Notes: generated from the letters alone by a model not told the origin. Counted from the stretch's first letter, positions 1-8,589 are shown. The stretch: 64,000 nt of DNA from Pseudomonas nitroreducens (GCF_014204515.1 NZ_JACHLI010000033.1:1-64000); one strand, 5' to 3'. Numbers and translations are program-made.

Positions 1-94
1 CGAGGACTATGAAGCCCTGCTGCCCTGGATCCTCAACGCGACTGAGTAACTGCGCCTACTCGCATCGCAAGGACGTCGTCAATCAAGCGCTTAC
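1..94 (+). mobile_element. Right end of an IS66-family insertion sequence (partial)
   Basis: The first 94 bases look like the end of an IS66-family element. The sequence ends in GCGCTTAC (87-94), whose reverse complement GTAAGCGC matches the GTAAGCG tips typical of IS66-family inverted repeats. A reading frame at 2-49 ends in a peptide of the kind seen at the C-terminus of IS66 transposases. Directly after the tip, a START-domain coding sequence begins in mid-protein. IS66 elements usually duplicate 8 bp, so GCTACAAG or a sequence one base off it, right of position 94, would be the right-hand target duplication. The left end is outside the window. Confidence 0.6.
2..49 (+). CDS. C-terminal tail of a probable IS66 transposase (TnpC)
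   Basis: An open frame enters from the left edge and stops at TAA (47-49). It encodes EDYEALLPWILNATE. The acidic-YEALLPW ending followed by a short tail resembles the C-terminus of the IS66 DDE transposase. Only 15 residues are visible, so the assignment depends mainly on the IS66-like terminal repeat 38 bp downstream. It could be another protein that happens to end here. Confidence 0.45.
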   Translation, partial: EDYEALLPWILNATE

Positions 95-588
95 GCTACA
101 AGAGCTTTCGTGGCGTGACGCTGGTAAAGGCCGATGTCGCCACCCTCGGCCACCTGCAGGAGAACCTGCGGGTTTCCTGCGCCTGGCTCTATGCCTGCGC
201 GCAGATGCGCCTGCTCAAGTACAGCGACGAAGCCATCTGGGTCTACCTCGACACCAAACTCCCCTGGCCCGCCGCCCCGCGCGACCTGGTCCTCAAGGTC
301 AGCACCGAAGACACCCCGGACGGCGGCATGATCCGCCATCTGCAGGCGGCGCCGGACTACATCCCACCGGTGCAGGACCGCATCCGCGTGCCCAGCGTCT
401 CCGGCACCTGGCGAATGATCCCCAAGGGCCCGAAGCTCACCGAAGTCACCTACGAAATGCGCGGCGAACCCGGCGGCAGCGTGCCGTCGTGGCTGGCGAA
501 CCAGTTCGTGGTGGATGCGCCGTTTGAGTCGTTGCGCATGCTCAAGGTGGTGGCGGAGCATCAGGGAGTCAAAGACGGGGGCTACTGA
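95..588 (+). pseudogene. START-domain protein, 5' part cut off by the IS element
   Basis: Frame 1 from 95 encodes a lipid-binding START-family protein starting in mid-domain (YKSFRGVT...). Recognisable parts are KADVATLGHLQENL, CAWLYACAQ, the LPWPAAPRDLV block, and EPGGSVPSWLANQFVVDAP near the C-terminus. Members of this Pseudomonas family are usually about 200 residues with an N-terminal signal peptide; about 164 residues remain here, so the signal peptide and first strands are missing. No stop interrupts the remnant, and an internal ATG at 115 could still start a 157-residue product, but it would lack the export signal and part of the fold. The break coincides with the IS tip at 94. Confidence 0.75.
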
Positions 589-592
589 GGTA

Positions 593-1543
593 TCAGTCGG
601 CCGTTTGGCGCTCCAGATCGACCAAACGAGTCGTCGGCCCATCAGGGCGAAGGCGCTCACGCACCACGTCAGGCCAACCCTTGCGGGGGCGTCGTCTGGC
701 GACGCGATTGGTGAACTCGTGCACCCAGTTCATGGGATAGAAAAACAACTCACCAACCAGCATTGCGGCATCCAATCCGCTCAGATAGTTCTTGCCCTGG
801 TTTTCAGCCTTGTCCTTGCGGATTTTCTCCAGGGTGTACTTGTGCCAGTCAGTGCGCTTTATCCGCATGGATAGCAGGCTTTTCACATAAGCATCGGACT
901 CGCTGTGCTGGCCGTCCTTGTCGAACCAGGGGCCGTTGTTCATATAGGCGCGGATGTATTCCCAAAGGCTTTTCTGCAGCGCGAGCGTCTTGCCCATCGG
1001 CAGCCCAAGACTGACCAGAATCTGCTGCTGCGGATGCTCGAAGCGATGCATCACTACTTCGAGCGAAGCACATCGCATACCGCCCATCTGCGGGCCGACG
1101 ATCATGAATTCACCGGCTAAGGCCTGAATATCATTCCAGGGAGTGTGAAAGATCGCGCCATTCCGCTCGAAGTAAACCTCTTGGGTGCGACGGTTGAAGA
1201 TGATAGGCAACGACAAGGGGCGGAGAGTTTCCCAAGCAAAGGGAATTAGAAACATCGGAATACCAAGAGCTAACAACAGCGATAAGGCATACCACTTGCC
1301 CCCGAGTATCATGACAATCGACAGGCCACCGCAGACCAATAGACTCCCCCCCCCAAGCACTCCAGTTAGGAGCCCTCTATCCGATTCCCCTCCAGTACTG
1401 AGTGACAGGCAGTCTGCCGCATGCTCCTCCGCCAGAAACAAATCCATCGGAGTTTCCCCCGTAGGCTGCTTGGCACTTAGCACCTCCATTGGATTCTGCC
1501 CGAACTTCATACGAGCTTGTTGCAGCAGTTGACCAAAGCTCAT
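593..1543 (-). CDS. DUF6708-like membrane protein, paralogue 2; candidate T6SS immunity protein
   Basis: A 316-residue protein, second of two tandem paralogues behind a VasX-like effector. Two hydrophobic segments lie at about residues 56-80 and 84-106; before them is a soluble segment (QLLQQARMKFGQNPM, PTGETPMDLFLAEEH), and after them a conserved cytosolic-type region with FNRRTQEVYF, GPQMGGMRCASLEV, NNGPWFDKDG and a basic tail (RRRPRKGWPDVVRERLRPDG). The architecture recalls proteins annotated DUF6708, often found beside T6SS effectors; I recognise the family by pattern only. Position directly downstream of a predicted pore-forming effector suggests membrane-located immunity. It is separated from its upstream twin by 45 bp. 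Confidence 0.6.
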   Translation of the reverse strand: MSFGQLLQQARMKFGQNPMEVLSAKQPTGETPMDLFLAEEHAADCLSLSTGGESDRGLLTGVLGGGSLLVCGGLSIVMILGGKWYALSLLLALGIPMFLIPFAWETLRPLSLPIIFNRRTQEVYFERNGAIFHTPWNDIQALAGEFMIVGPQMGGMRCASLEVVMHRFEHPQQQILVSLGLPMGKTLALQKSLWEYIRAYMNNGPWFDKDGQHSESDAYVKSLLSMRIKRTDWHKYTLEKIRKDKAENQGKNYLSGLDAAMLVGELFFYPMNWVHEFTNRVARRRPRKGWPDVVRERLRPDGPTTRLVDLERQTAD

Positions 1544-1588
1544 TCAGGGCGACTTCCTTGCCCATCACGGACTGTCAGGAGATTTTTT

Positions 1589-2539
1589 TCAGGCAGTATT
1601 CCGGCGCTCGAGGTCAATCAGCCGAGACGTCGGCCCATCAGGGCGGAGGCGCTCACGCACCACGTCAGGCCAACCCTTGCGGGGGCGTCGTCTGGCGACT
1701 CGATTGGTGAACTCCTGAACCCAGTTCATGGGGTAGAAAAACAAGTTGCCAACCAGCATTGCGGCATCCAACCCGCTCAGATAGTTCTTACCCTGGTTTT
1801 CAGCCTTGTCCTTACGGATTTTCTCCAGGGTGTACTTGTGCCAGTCGGTACGTTTGATCCGCATGGACAGCAGGCTTTTCACATAGGCATCGGACTCGCT
1901 GTGCTGGCCGTCCTTGTCGAACCACGGGCCGTTGTTCATATAGGCGCGGATGTATTCCCAGAGGCTTTTCTGCAGCGCTAGCGTCTTGCCCATTGGCAGC
2001 CCCAGATTGACCAGAATCTGCTCCTGCGGATGCTCGAAGCGATGCATCAGTACTTCCAGTGAGGCGCATCGCATCCCTCCCATCTGTGGACCGATGATCA
2101 TAAACTCGCCGGCTAGAGCCTGAATATCATCCCAGGGAGCGTGGTAGAGCGCCCGATTCTGCGCGAAGTACACTTCACGGGTACGCCGATTGAATAAAAC
2201 TGGTAAAGGTAAAGGACGGAGGGTTTCCCAAAGGAACGGTGGAACCGAGAAAAACAGGACAACTATCAAACCGGTCATCACTGATTCCCAATCCTGCTTC
2301 AAGGCAAAGATTAAAACAAAAAACATGAGCCCCAAAGCGCCACACCCAACTAACGCACCTGTAATTAAGCCTCTGTCCGCGTCGCCTCCAGTGCTGAGTG
2401 CCAGGTAGTCTGCCGTATGTTCCTCCGCCAGAAACAAATCCATCGGAGCCTCCCCCGTAGGCTGATTGGCACTTAGAACCGCCATTGGGTTCTGTCCGAA
2501 CTTCATACGAGCTTGTTGCAACAACTGGCTGAAGATCAT
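1589..2539 (-). CDS. DUF6708-like membrane protein, paralogue 1; candidate T6SS immunity protein
   Basis: This 316-residue protein is nearly identical to its neighbour at 593-1543 over the N-terminal 45 residues and the last 200, but the two-helix membrane hairpin (about residues 56-108) differs strongly. I start it at 2539, where ATGA overlaps the effector stop codon; an ATG two codons upstream (2545) is possible, but the 2539 start gives the same length and the same N-terminus as the paralogue. The 4-nt overlap implies translational coupling to the effector, which is typical of effector-immunity pairs. The inferred role is protection against the membrane-active effector encoded at 2536-5241. 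Confidence 0.62.
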   Translation of the reverse strand: MIFSQLLQQARMKFGQNPMAVLSANQPTGEAPMDLFLAEEHTADYLALSTGGDADRGLITGALVGCGALGLMFFVLIFALKQDWESVMTGLIVVLFFSVPPFLWETLRPLPLPVLFNRRTREVYFAQNRALYHAPWDDIQALAGEFMIIGPQMGGMRCASLEVLMHRFEHPQEQILVNLGLPMGKTLALQKSLWEYIRAYMNNGPWFDKDGQHSESDAYVKSLLSMRIKRTDWHKYTLEKIRKDKAENQGKNYLSGLDAAMLVGNLFFYPMNWVQEFTNRVARRRPRKGWPDVVRERLRPDGPTSRLIDLERRNTA

Positions 2540-5241
2540 ATCCAAGCAGCTTCCTCAATCTCTATCGGCGGCAATGCCAGCCCTGGAACAGGATAGTAAG
2601 TGAGTTGACCTCTGATCTGGTTGAGCTCCTGGCCCTTGTCCTCGTGATAGACGCGTCGGTAAGTGGCAACACCCGCTTCCGTCCGTACGCGCGTACCGCC
2701 ATGCAGGTCGAAGTCTTCGCCGGTCCATTCCACTGCTTTTTTCCGGCTACCGAATCCGAATATACCGCCCCAGACTTCCTCACCCTTGAAGTGAATCATG
2801 TCATCGGTCAGCGATGCCTGGCCTGGAAGACGCAGGAGCAGGTAGGTGCTTTGCACCATGCCGGTATAGGGATTGAGCTCATTGAGGCGATAGGCGTCGA
2901 AACTGATCGGGAACACCACCTTGTAGAACTCCAGCATGCACTGGGTATAGCTGTTCGCCCACTCGGCAGGGCGGGTGCCGAAGCGAGTGCCTTTTACCCA
3001 GGCTTCCAGGGGAGTGTCTTTTGTATAAAGGCGGATAAAGACCCCGGCAAAGATCGTTAGCGCCAACCCCAGCGCCTTGGGCGCCAAATGGGGCATTGCA
3101 CCCAGCCCTCGCGCCATAGCCGCCGCTTCGCCAGCCAACACCGCGGCCCGGGCGGCACGGTAGGCCCGGAAGGCCTGCACCATCAGCGTCAGGTTGGCCG
3201 CGGAGGCCACTGCCAGTCCTGCGTTGATCGCAGCGGTATCCAAATCGCCGGCACGATAGGCCTCAAGTGCCTCCACACCGTAGACCACGGTATCTAACCC
3301 GGAGACGATACCTTGCAAGGCAAAGGTTCCAGCCCCCACTCCCAAAGCGTTAGCCAAGGTCGCTTGTGCAGAAACTGACATTGTTCCCGACGCCTTAACG
3401 GCGGCCTCCCAATTTAGCTCGGCGACCTTTTGGAGAGTTGCGCTGCCTGCGCTGAACACTCCCATAACTGCTCCGCCAGCGGAGAGCCAGCCTTTAAGGC
3501 TCTTGTCCTGAAGTAGCTGCTTTCCGCTGAAAGCCAAATTCCACCCCGCCATCATTACCAGCAAACACTTGAGCGGAGCCCGGTCCGCCGCCTCCTTGCT
3601 CATGCTGAGCAAATCTCGAGGATGAACGGCGGCCAGTTGAGCATTCAACGGTGGCAACTTGGCCGCCTGCGCCGCTTGAGCCGGAACCAGATGGAAGAAC
3701 GGCATCGCGTTCTTCACCGCCCCCGCCAAGGGGGTGAGTTTGAATTTCTTTGGTAGCTGGGAGCGAGTCCCCGCCTGCTCGCTGAACCACTCGCCGATCT
3801 GGCGAGGCTCGGCGGCATGCACGGCGAGCCTCTGCCCGCTACGCGCCAGGGAGGCAGCCATGAATGCCTTGGCCGCAGCACTCAATGGCTTTTCGCCGTC
3901 GGCGTTGTGCAGATGCACGCCGGCCACTGGAGAGAGCGCAATGAATAGCGCCTCGTGCGCTTGCGCCAGCTTCCTTTGGGCGAACTGGTTGGCTGCCAGG
4001 TTGATCAACGCTGAAAGTGCCAGCGCCCGCCCCATCTGAGCGCCGGAGGCAACCGTGCCGGCAAGGTTGTCGCTGACGTTGTCGCCCATATCGAACAGCG
4101 TCTTGAGCTCAGGCACGCCAGTGCGCTCGTACAGGCCCAGCATCACCCAGAGCAACCAGGGTTTTGCGGCCCCCAGAGAGGTGTAATCCATGGCCCTGGT
4201 CAGCGACTTGACCCCAAGGGATGTCTCAGCTGGCCCCAGGCAGCCGGCGGCGAAATTCGCCTCGAGCAAGGCGCGGGCCTCCGGCTGGGTGATGTCGAAG
4301 TGTCCACAGGCCGTCTCAAGGCTCGCTGTGGACTTCTGACCCAGCGTCTCGAACCAGTTCACCCAGAGTTCCGCCAGATGGCGCATGTCAGTCGCGTAGG
4401 CAGCCTCTTCATCTTGCTGCTGCTTCCAGGCGGCCCGCAGTTCTTCGTAGCGGGTCATGCTCGGCAGGTTCTTGCGCAACTGGCCGTCGCTTTCGCTGAG
4501 CTGCTTGAGTACATCGGCAATCGCCCACTCTTCGGAGTGCTGGGTACGAAACGCATCGAATCCGGCTTTGCGCAGCCGCAGCAACGAAGCCAGATCGAAC
4601 AACACGCCCCAGGCATCGTCCAGCACCGCATAAGCCTGCTGCTCGCAACGCCTCATATCGGCCAGCGTTCGTGCCCAGATGGGAGCCCTGACGGCTGCCT
4701 CGCAGCTCCAGAGAAAGCCTTGGGGCAACAGATAGTCACCCAGCGAGGAGCGTATTGCCTCGGGCTTTCCACTGAACGGCGCCGCGCCGGGCGTCAGGGT
4801 TCTCATGACCCGCTGGCGAACATTGGCATCGCTTTTCGCGGCACTGAACTGGGCATCGCTCCACTGCACCGGCGACCAGACGAGACCTAGCGGTGCGCCA
4901 GCAGGGGCCAGAAGATAGGGCCGGGCGCTGGCATCGATGACTTTTCCGCCTCGTGGTGTTTCCGTCAGCTGTGCGGCTTTGACCTGGTACTCCAGCAGGC
5001 GATTTTGCCCCTGCTGCCAGACATACAGCCAGCCGTCTCTGAGCAATCTCGCCGTGTAGTTCAGCGGTTGCCCTACCCCGCCTCCGTAGGCATCGCCCAA
5101 CGGGGGGAAATTGCCGGTCAAGGGCGGCAGGGAAAATGCAGCCGTATCAACGGCAGGTGTCGTGCCGATGGCATACCTCACCGGCCAGACGGCACTCAAC
5201 AGCGGGCATGCTGCTGGATTGAAGTTGGCGGGAGCAGCCAT
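2536..5241 (-). CDS. VasX-like MIX effector of the T6SS, predicted membrane-active toxin
   Basis: A 901-residue protein. The N-terminus has CPLLSAVWPVRYAI (about 12-25) and LRDGWLYVW (67-75), which fits the published MIX core hRxGhhYhh of T6SS effectors and resembles the VasX / BTH_I2691 N-terminal region. The middle is helical. The C-terminal half carries several hydrophobic stretches (for example CLLVMMAGWNLAF, ALGVGAGTFALQGIVSG, LALTIFAGVFIRLY), consistent with colicin-like insertion into the target inner membrane. It follows the DUF4123 adaptor with a TGATG overlap and sits in an hcp-vgrG-adaptor-effector operon, so delivery on the VgrG at 5804-7858 is expected. Toxic activity is inferred from family and context. 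Confidence 0.82.
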   Translation of the reverse strand: MAAPANFNPAACPLLSAVWPVRYAIGTTPAVDTAAFSLPPLTGNFPPLGDAYGGGVGQPLNYTARLLRDGWLYVWQQGQNRLLEYQVKAAQLTETPRGGKVIDASARPYLLAPAGAPLGLVWSPVQWSDAQFSAAKSDANVRQRVMRTLTPGAAPFSGKPEAIRSSLGDYLLPQGFLWSCEAAVRAPIWARTLADMRRCEQQAYAVLDDAWGVLFDLASLLRLRKAGFDAFRTQHSEEWAIADVLKQLSESDGQLRKNLPSMTRYEELRAAWKQQQDEEAAYATDMRHLAELWVNWFETLGQKSTASLETACGHFDITQPEARALLEANFAAGCLGPAETSLGVKSLTRAMDYTSLGAAKPWLLWVMLGLYERTGVPELKTLFDMGDNVSDNLAGTVASGAQMGRALALSALINLAANQFAQRKLAQAHEALFIALSPVAGVHLHNADGEKPLSAAAKAFMAASLARSGQRLAVHAAEPRQIGEWFSEQAGTRSQLPKKFKLTPLAGAVKNAMPFFHLVPAQAAQAAKLPPLNAQLAAVHPRDLLSMSKEAADRAPLKCLLVMMAGWNLAFSGKQLLQDKSLKGWLSAGGAVMGVFSAGSATLQKVAELNWEAAVKASGTMSVSAQATLANALGVGAGTFALQGIVSGLDTVVYGVEALEAYRAGDLDTAAINAGLAVASAANLTLMVQAFRAYRAARAAVLAGEAAAMARGLGAMPHLAPKALGLALTIFAGVFIRLYTKDTPLEAWVKGTRFGTRPAEWANSYTQCMLEFYKVVFPISFDAYRLNELNPYTGMVQSTYLLLRLPGQASLTDDMIHFKGEEVWGGIFGFGSRKKAVEWTGEDFDLHGGTRVRTEAGVATYRRVYHEDKGQELNQIRGQLTYYPVPGLALPPIEIEEAAWI

Positions 5242-5807
5242 CAGTCCACCTCCTGTGGATCAGTCACTGAAAGAGCCTGGAGCAAGGGCCAGTCGAGGCT
5301 TACTTGCGCCTCCAACGGATTGACGACGGGACCTGTGCAGTCAAATTGAGGCCGTGGATTGTTCCAGGCGCAGTGAGCATCTCCTCTGTGATGCAGCCAG
5401 ACCCTGGTGACCCCGTACCAGAATCCGTCCGGCCATTGCCGCCCGGCGAGCCATGCATGGCGCAACGGACCGGCGAGCCCCAGCCGCAACCAGAACTCGC
5501 GTCCGTCGGGAGCCAGCACCCGCAAGCGCCTTTGCAGGGATGCGAAGAGCACGGACGTCGGCATCGCGCTTTCGAGCCAAACTGCGTCCGACAGCCCATT
5601 GGCGCCGGACTGCCAGTGACGATGGATCGGACTGCCCGGTGAAGTTCCAATCAGGACGGGCCCCGACTCGGCGATCGGCTCATAGTCGGTCCCGCGCAAC
5701 AAGAGCAGCGGAGTGACGTCCGAGTAATGCTCATAGACCCACCGCGTTACGTCGTCGAAAGCGGCTCCGTCCAACACCAGGGCGCCCGAGCACTTCGTTC
5801 CGCTCAT
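5241..5807 (-). CDS. DUF4123 T6SS effector adaptor/chaperone (Tap/Tec type)
   Basis: A 188-residue DUF4123-type protein. Such adaptors bind a specific effector and load it on the tip of its cognate VgrG. Visible features are the LLLLRGTDYEPIAESGPVLI block, SDAVWLESAMPTSVLFASLQRRLRV, and the PDGREFWLRLGLAGPLRHAW core typical of the family. It lies between vgrG and the MIX effector: its ATG overlaps the vgrG stop (ATGA) and its own stop overlaps the effector ATG (TGATG), so the three genes are translationally coupled. The order vgrG-adaptor-effector is the usual one and points to this effector as its client. Confidence 0.88.
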   Translation of the reverse strand: MSGTKCSGALVLDGAAFDDVTRWVYEHYSDVTPLLLLRGTDYEPIAESGPVLIGTSPGSPIHRHWQSGANGLSDAVWLESAMPTSVLFASLQRRLRVLAPDGREFWLRLGLAGPLRHAWLAGRQWPDGFWYGVTRVWLHHRGDAHCAWNNPRPQFDCTGPVVNPLEAQVSLDWPLLQALSVTDPQEVD

Positions 5808-7858
5808 CCTCGTGCTCCTTGCGCCTTGGCGGCTTCACACACCTCACAGATGCCAGAGCGACTTTGTCTGAATACCAGCATCTGCTTCACCAACGCCTCA
5901 AGGGGAAGTCCGGGCTTGTCCGCATCCGCCTGCTGCAGCGGCCCCGGCAACAACGGCGCCGCCGGCGTCCCGCTTCCCGGACTGCCACCGCTGTTCACCT
6001 TCACCGATGCACCACTGAGCGTGATGCCGCCGGCATCGAGCTTGACGAAGCTGCCGCCGGCCTTGAGGGTCAATTCGCTGCCGGCCTCCATCACCAGCTT
6101 CAGGCCAGCGCAGAGATGAATTTCCTGGCCGGCCTCGACGAACTGGCCGGTGCCGATCTTGATGTGCTGGTTGTTGCCGACGGTGAGGTGGTCGTCGCTG
6201 CGCAGTTCCACCTTGCGGTCGCCGTGGGTGGTGCGGTGTTCTTCGGCCTTGAACTCGCTGTAGGTGTTGGCCTCGACCGTGTCGTGACGTTCGTGGCCGA
6301 TGCGGATGCGCTGGTCGTTCTCGATGTTCTCGTCCCAGTCGCGCTGGGCGTGGACGAATATCTGCTCCTGGCCTTTCCTGTCCTCGATGCGCAGTTCGTT
6401 GTAGCCACCGCCGCCGGGGTAGCTGTTGGTCTTGAACAGGCTGCGGGTCTTGTTCGCCGGCAGCTCATAGGGCACCTGGTTCTCGGCGTGGTAGAGGCAG
6501 CCCGACACCAACGGTTGATCGGGGTCGCCTTCGAGGAAACTGACCAGCACCTCCATGCCGACACGGGGAATAGCGATCGCGCCGAACTGCTTGCCGGCCC
6601 AGCTGGAGGCGACGCGCAGCCAGTAGCTGGTCTTGTCGTCGGCCTGGCCCTCGCGGTCCCAGAAGAATTGCACCTTCACCCGGCCGTACTGGTCGCAATG
6701 GATTTCTTCACCGGCAGGCCCGGTGACCACGGCGCTCTGGCTGCCGAGAATACGCGGCTTCGGATGCGCCAAGGGCGGGCGGTAAGGCACGCTCCACGGG
6801 GTGGCGGCGAAGCGGTTGCGATAGCCCTGGTGGAAGTCGTCCTTGAGTTCGGTGGTCGGGCTGGTGATGGACTCTTCCAGCACCTGGGGCTGCTTGCCTT
6901 CGTGAAGGACTTCGGTGAGCAGCCAGAGATCGTTCCAGTCAGTGCGGGGATGCTCGGCCAGCGGGAGGAAATGGCCGCTGCGCAGGTTCGGCTGATCACT
7001 GCTGCCCTCACTGAGCAGGAAGTCGCTGCGATGGCGCTCCAGGGCGCGCTGGCTGAGGTGCTTGCCACGCTCACGGTCGGTGAAGCGGCCGGGGTAGTCG
7101 TAGTCTTCGAGGTCTGGCTTGAAGTCGCTGCGGGCCGCACTCTCCAGATCGAGGCGAGGCTTTTCGAAGTAATAGTCGCGGCGCGTCGTGCGGCTGGTAC
7201 GGGTTTCCAGGCGCTGACCGAAGCGGCGCACCACCGGCACATCGGCCACCAGACCGGAATCCTGCTGGTAGGCCACCGACGCGAGCTTCGGGAAGCAGGT
7301 CTGATCGTCACCGAACACCAGCAGATGTTGCTGGGCGCTGTGCTCGAAATGGTAGTGAATGCCTTCCTCTTCACACAGACGCTGGACAAAATGCAGGTCG
7401 GATTCGTCGTACTGGGTGCAGTAGTCGCGCTTGGGGTAGACGCTCGGGCCGAGCTGAAAGCGATAGGCGTCGGCAAGAATGCCATGCTCCTCCAGCACCT
7501 CGCCGATGATCTGCGGCACGGTCAGTTGCTGGAAGATGCGTTGGTTGAAACGATGAGCGAGGTAGGCAAGACGCGGTACCAGGCTGATCTGGTAACGGGT
7601 CAGACGCTTGCCGGATTCACCCTGGGCGACCCGGTAGACCTGCCCGTGAATGCCCGCTCCGCCTTGCCCGATGGCCAGGTAGGCCGCCTGGTGCAAAAGG
7701 CTCTGCAGATCCAGATCGGGATACTCGCTGACCAGCTCGAGCTCGAAGCGGAAGGGCTGGTTCAGCGCCTCGCGGCCAGTGAATTCGAGCACCTGCAGGT
7801 CACCGCTGGCACCTTCGATGTTCAGGCTGAAATGGGTCTGGTTGGCCGGGGCGAACAT
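5804..7858 (-). CDS. vgrG: T6SS tip protein VgrG (TssI), effector operon copy
   Basis: A 684-residue VgrG, a trimeric spike protein at the tip of the Hcp tube. The N-terminal gp27-like part begins ANQTHFSLNIEGASGD and includes CTQYDESDLHFVQRLCEEEGIHYHF; the gp5-like OB-fold has GEEIHCDQYGRVKVQFFWDREG; the C-terminal needle region shows repeating beta strands (ENIENDQRIRIGHERHDTVE, KVELRSDDHLTVGNNQHIKIG). After the needle comes only a short Pro/Gly-rich linker and a tail with CEVCEAAK, so there is no large evolved toxin domain. It is close in sequence to the second VgrG at 31422-33461. Downstream adaptor and effector genes suggest its cargo is the MIX effector. Confidence 0.95.
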   Translation of the reverse strand: MFAPANQTHFSLNIEGASGDLQVLEFTGREALNQPFRFELELVSEYPDLDLQSLLHQAAYLAIGQGGAGIHGQVYRVAQGESGKRLTRYQISLVPRLAYLAHRFNQRIFQQLTVPQIIGEVLEEHGILADAYRFQLGPSVYPKRDYCTQYDESDLHFVQRLCEEEGIHYHFEHSAQQHLLVFGDDQTCFPKLASVAYQQDSGLVADVPVVRRFGQRLETRTSRTTRRDYYFEKPRLDLESAARSDFKPDLEDYDYPGRFTDRERGKHLSQRALERHRSDFLLSEGSSDQPNLRSGHFLPLAEHPRTDWNDLWLLTEVLHEGKQPQVLEESITSPTTELKDDFHQGYRNRFAATPWSVPYRPPLAHPKPRILGSQSAVVTGPAGEEIHCDQYGRVKVQFFWDREGQADDKTSYWLRVASSWAGKQFGAIAIPRVGMEVLVSFLEGDPDQPLVSGCLYHAENQVPYELPANKTRSLFKTNSYPGGGGYNELRIEDRKGQEQIFVHAQRDWDENIENDQRIRIGHERHDTVEANTYSEFKAEEHRTTHGDRKVELRSDDHLTVGNNQHIKIGTGQFVEAGQEIHLCAGLKLVMEAGSELTLKAGGSFVKLDAGGITLSGASVKVNSGGSPGSGTPAAPLLPGPLQQADADKPGLPLEALVKQMLVFRQSRSGICEVCEAAKAQGARG

Positions 7859-7929
7859 CCGATGTTCCTCTGCGCGGGCGGCCGGTCATCGGTGCAGCCA
7901 TCCTCGCGGATGCTCCGGTAACGCGGGCC

Positions 7930-7965
7930 GGTAAAAGAGCACCGGCCAGGAAGCCTGGCCGGTGC
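7930..7965 (-). terminator. Hairpin between hcp and vgrG, likely attenuating terminator
   Basis: On the minus strand a perfect 12-bp stem (GCACCGGCCAGG / CCTGGCCGGTGC, 7939-7965) with a 3-nt loop is followed by TCTTTTAC. It lies just after the hcp stop and before vgrG. A leaky terminator here would make hcp transcript much more abundant than that of the downstream vgrG-effector genes, in line with the many Hcp copies needed per tube. Confidence 0.7.
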
Positions 7966-7987
7966 GTAGGGCGTGGATCGCCGCCCG

Positions 7988-8506
7988 TCAGGCGGAGATC
8001 GGGGTACGCCAGTCGTCGGAGCCGGAAGTACCGGAGACTTCATGGGTCCAGACGATCTTGCGGTAGGTGAAGTAGACGTCTTCCAGGTGGGTGAAGTGCG
8101 CCATGTTCGGGTCCTGGCAGTTCGGCATGCGCGACTGGACGTCGACGATCACCGCATCTTCCAGCTCGATGGTGAAGTAGTGCTCCTGGGTACCGGTGGA
8201 GGAAGTGCGGTACCACTCCAGGCGGCACTTGTTCAGTCGCTCACCGGAGGTCAGGGCGTTGAAGATCAGCGGCGAGGACTTGTCGAAGACCTTGGTGATC
8301 ATCAGCGGCTTGTGCACGCGCTGGCCGGTGGGCTGGCCGGACTGCGGGTCACGGGGAATGATGACCTGGTGGCTGAATGCCTGGACCAGAACCTGATCTT
8401 CATGACCTTCCTGGAAGATGTTGCCGACCGAGTCTTCGGTGAAGGTGCCAGCAGTGAGCAGGCCCTGTTTGGTGCCTTCGAGGGACAGATACGCGGGTGT
8501 TGGCAT
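7988..8506 (-). CDS. hcp: T6SS tube protein Hcp (TssD), Hcp2 type
   Basis: A 172-residue Hcp that forms the hexameric rings of the inner tube. It begins MPTPAYLSLEGTKQG and ends DDWRTPISA, the pattern and length of the P. aeruginosa H2-type Hcp. The start at 8506 is chosen because AAGGAG lies just upstream and because Hcp proteins begin with this sequence; the in-frame ATG at 8572 would add 22 residues that do not belong to the family. It is transcribed away from the tss operon and heads the vgrG-adaptor-effector unit, with a terminator-like hairpin behind it. A sigma-54-like promoter lies about 57 bp upstream of the start codon. Confidence 0.96.
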   Translation of the reverse strand: MPTPAYLSLEGTKQGLLTAGTFTEDSVGNIFQEGHEDQVLVQAFSHQVIIPRDPQSGQPTGQRVHKPLMITKVFDKSSPLIFNALTSGERLNKCRLEWYRTSSTGTQEHYFTIELEDAVIVDVQSRMPNCQDPNMAHFTHLEDVYFTYRKIVWTHEVSGTSGSDDWRTPISA

Positions 8507-8573
8507 GAAAGCTCTCCTTGCCGTGATAAGGGTTGGCCCCAGAGCCCGGAAGCCCGAGGGGTAACGAGCCATT

Positions 8574-8589
8574 TACAAGTTGCATGCCA
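8574..8589 (-). promoter_or_regulatory. Candidate sigma-54 promoter for hcp
   Basis: Read on the minus strand, 8589 to 8574 is TGGCATGCAACTTGTA, compared with the consensus TGGCACG-N4-TTGCW. The GG to GT spacing is the required 10 bp; the deviations are C to T in the -24 box and C to T in the -12 box. The start of transcription would fall near 8563, about 57 bp before the hcp ATG. Confidence 0.5.

Noticed and set aside
9..527. A 172-residue plus-strand frame across the IS end and START remnant
   Set aside because: It reads the START gene in a wrong frame and gives an Arg/Pro-rich sequence without any family pattern.
5804..7858. Evolved VgrG with C-terminal toxin domain
   Set aside because: After the needle only a short linker and a small tail remain; effectors are encoded separately.
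8507..8572. N-terminal extension of Hcp from the ATG at 8572
   Set aside because: The 22 extra residues do not occur in the family, and a good Shine-Dalgarno sequence precedes the ATG at 8506.
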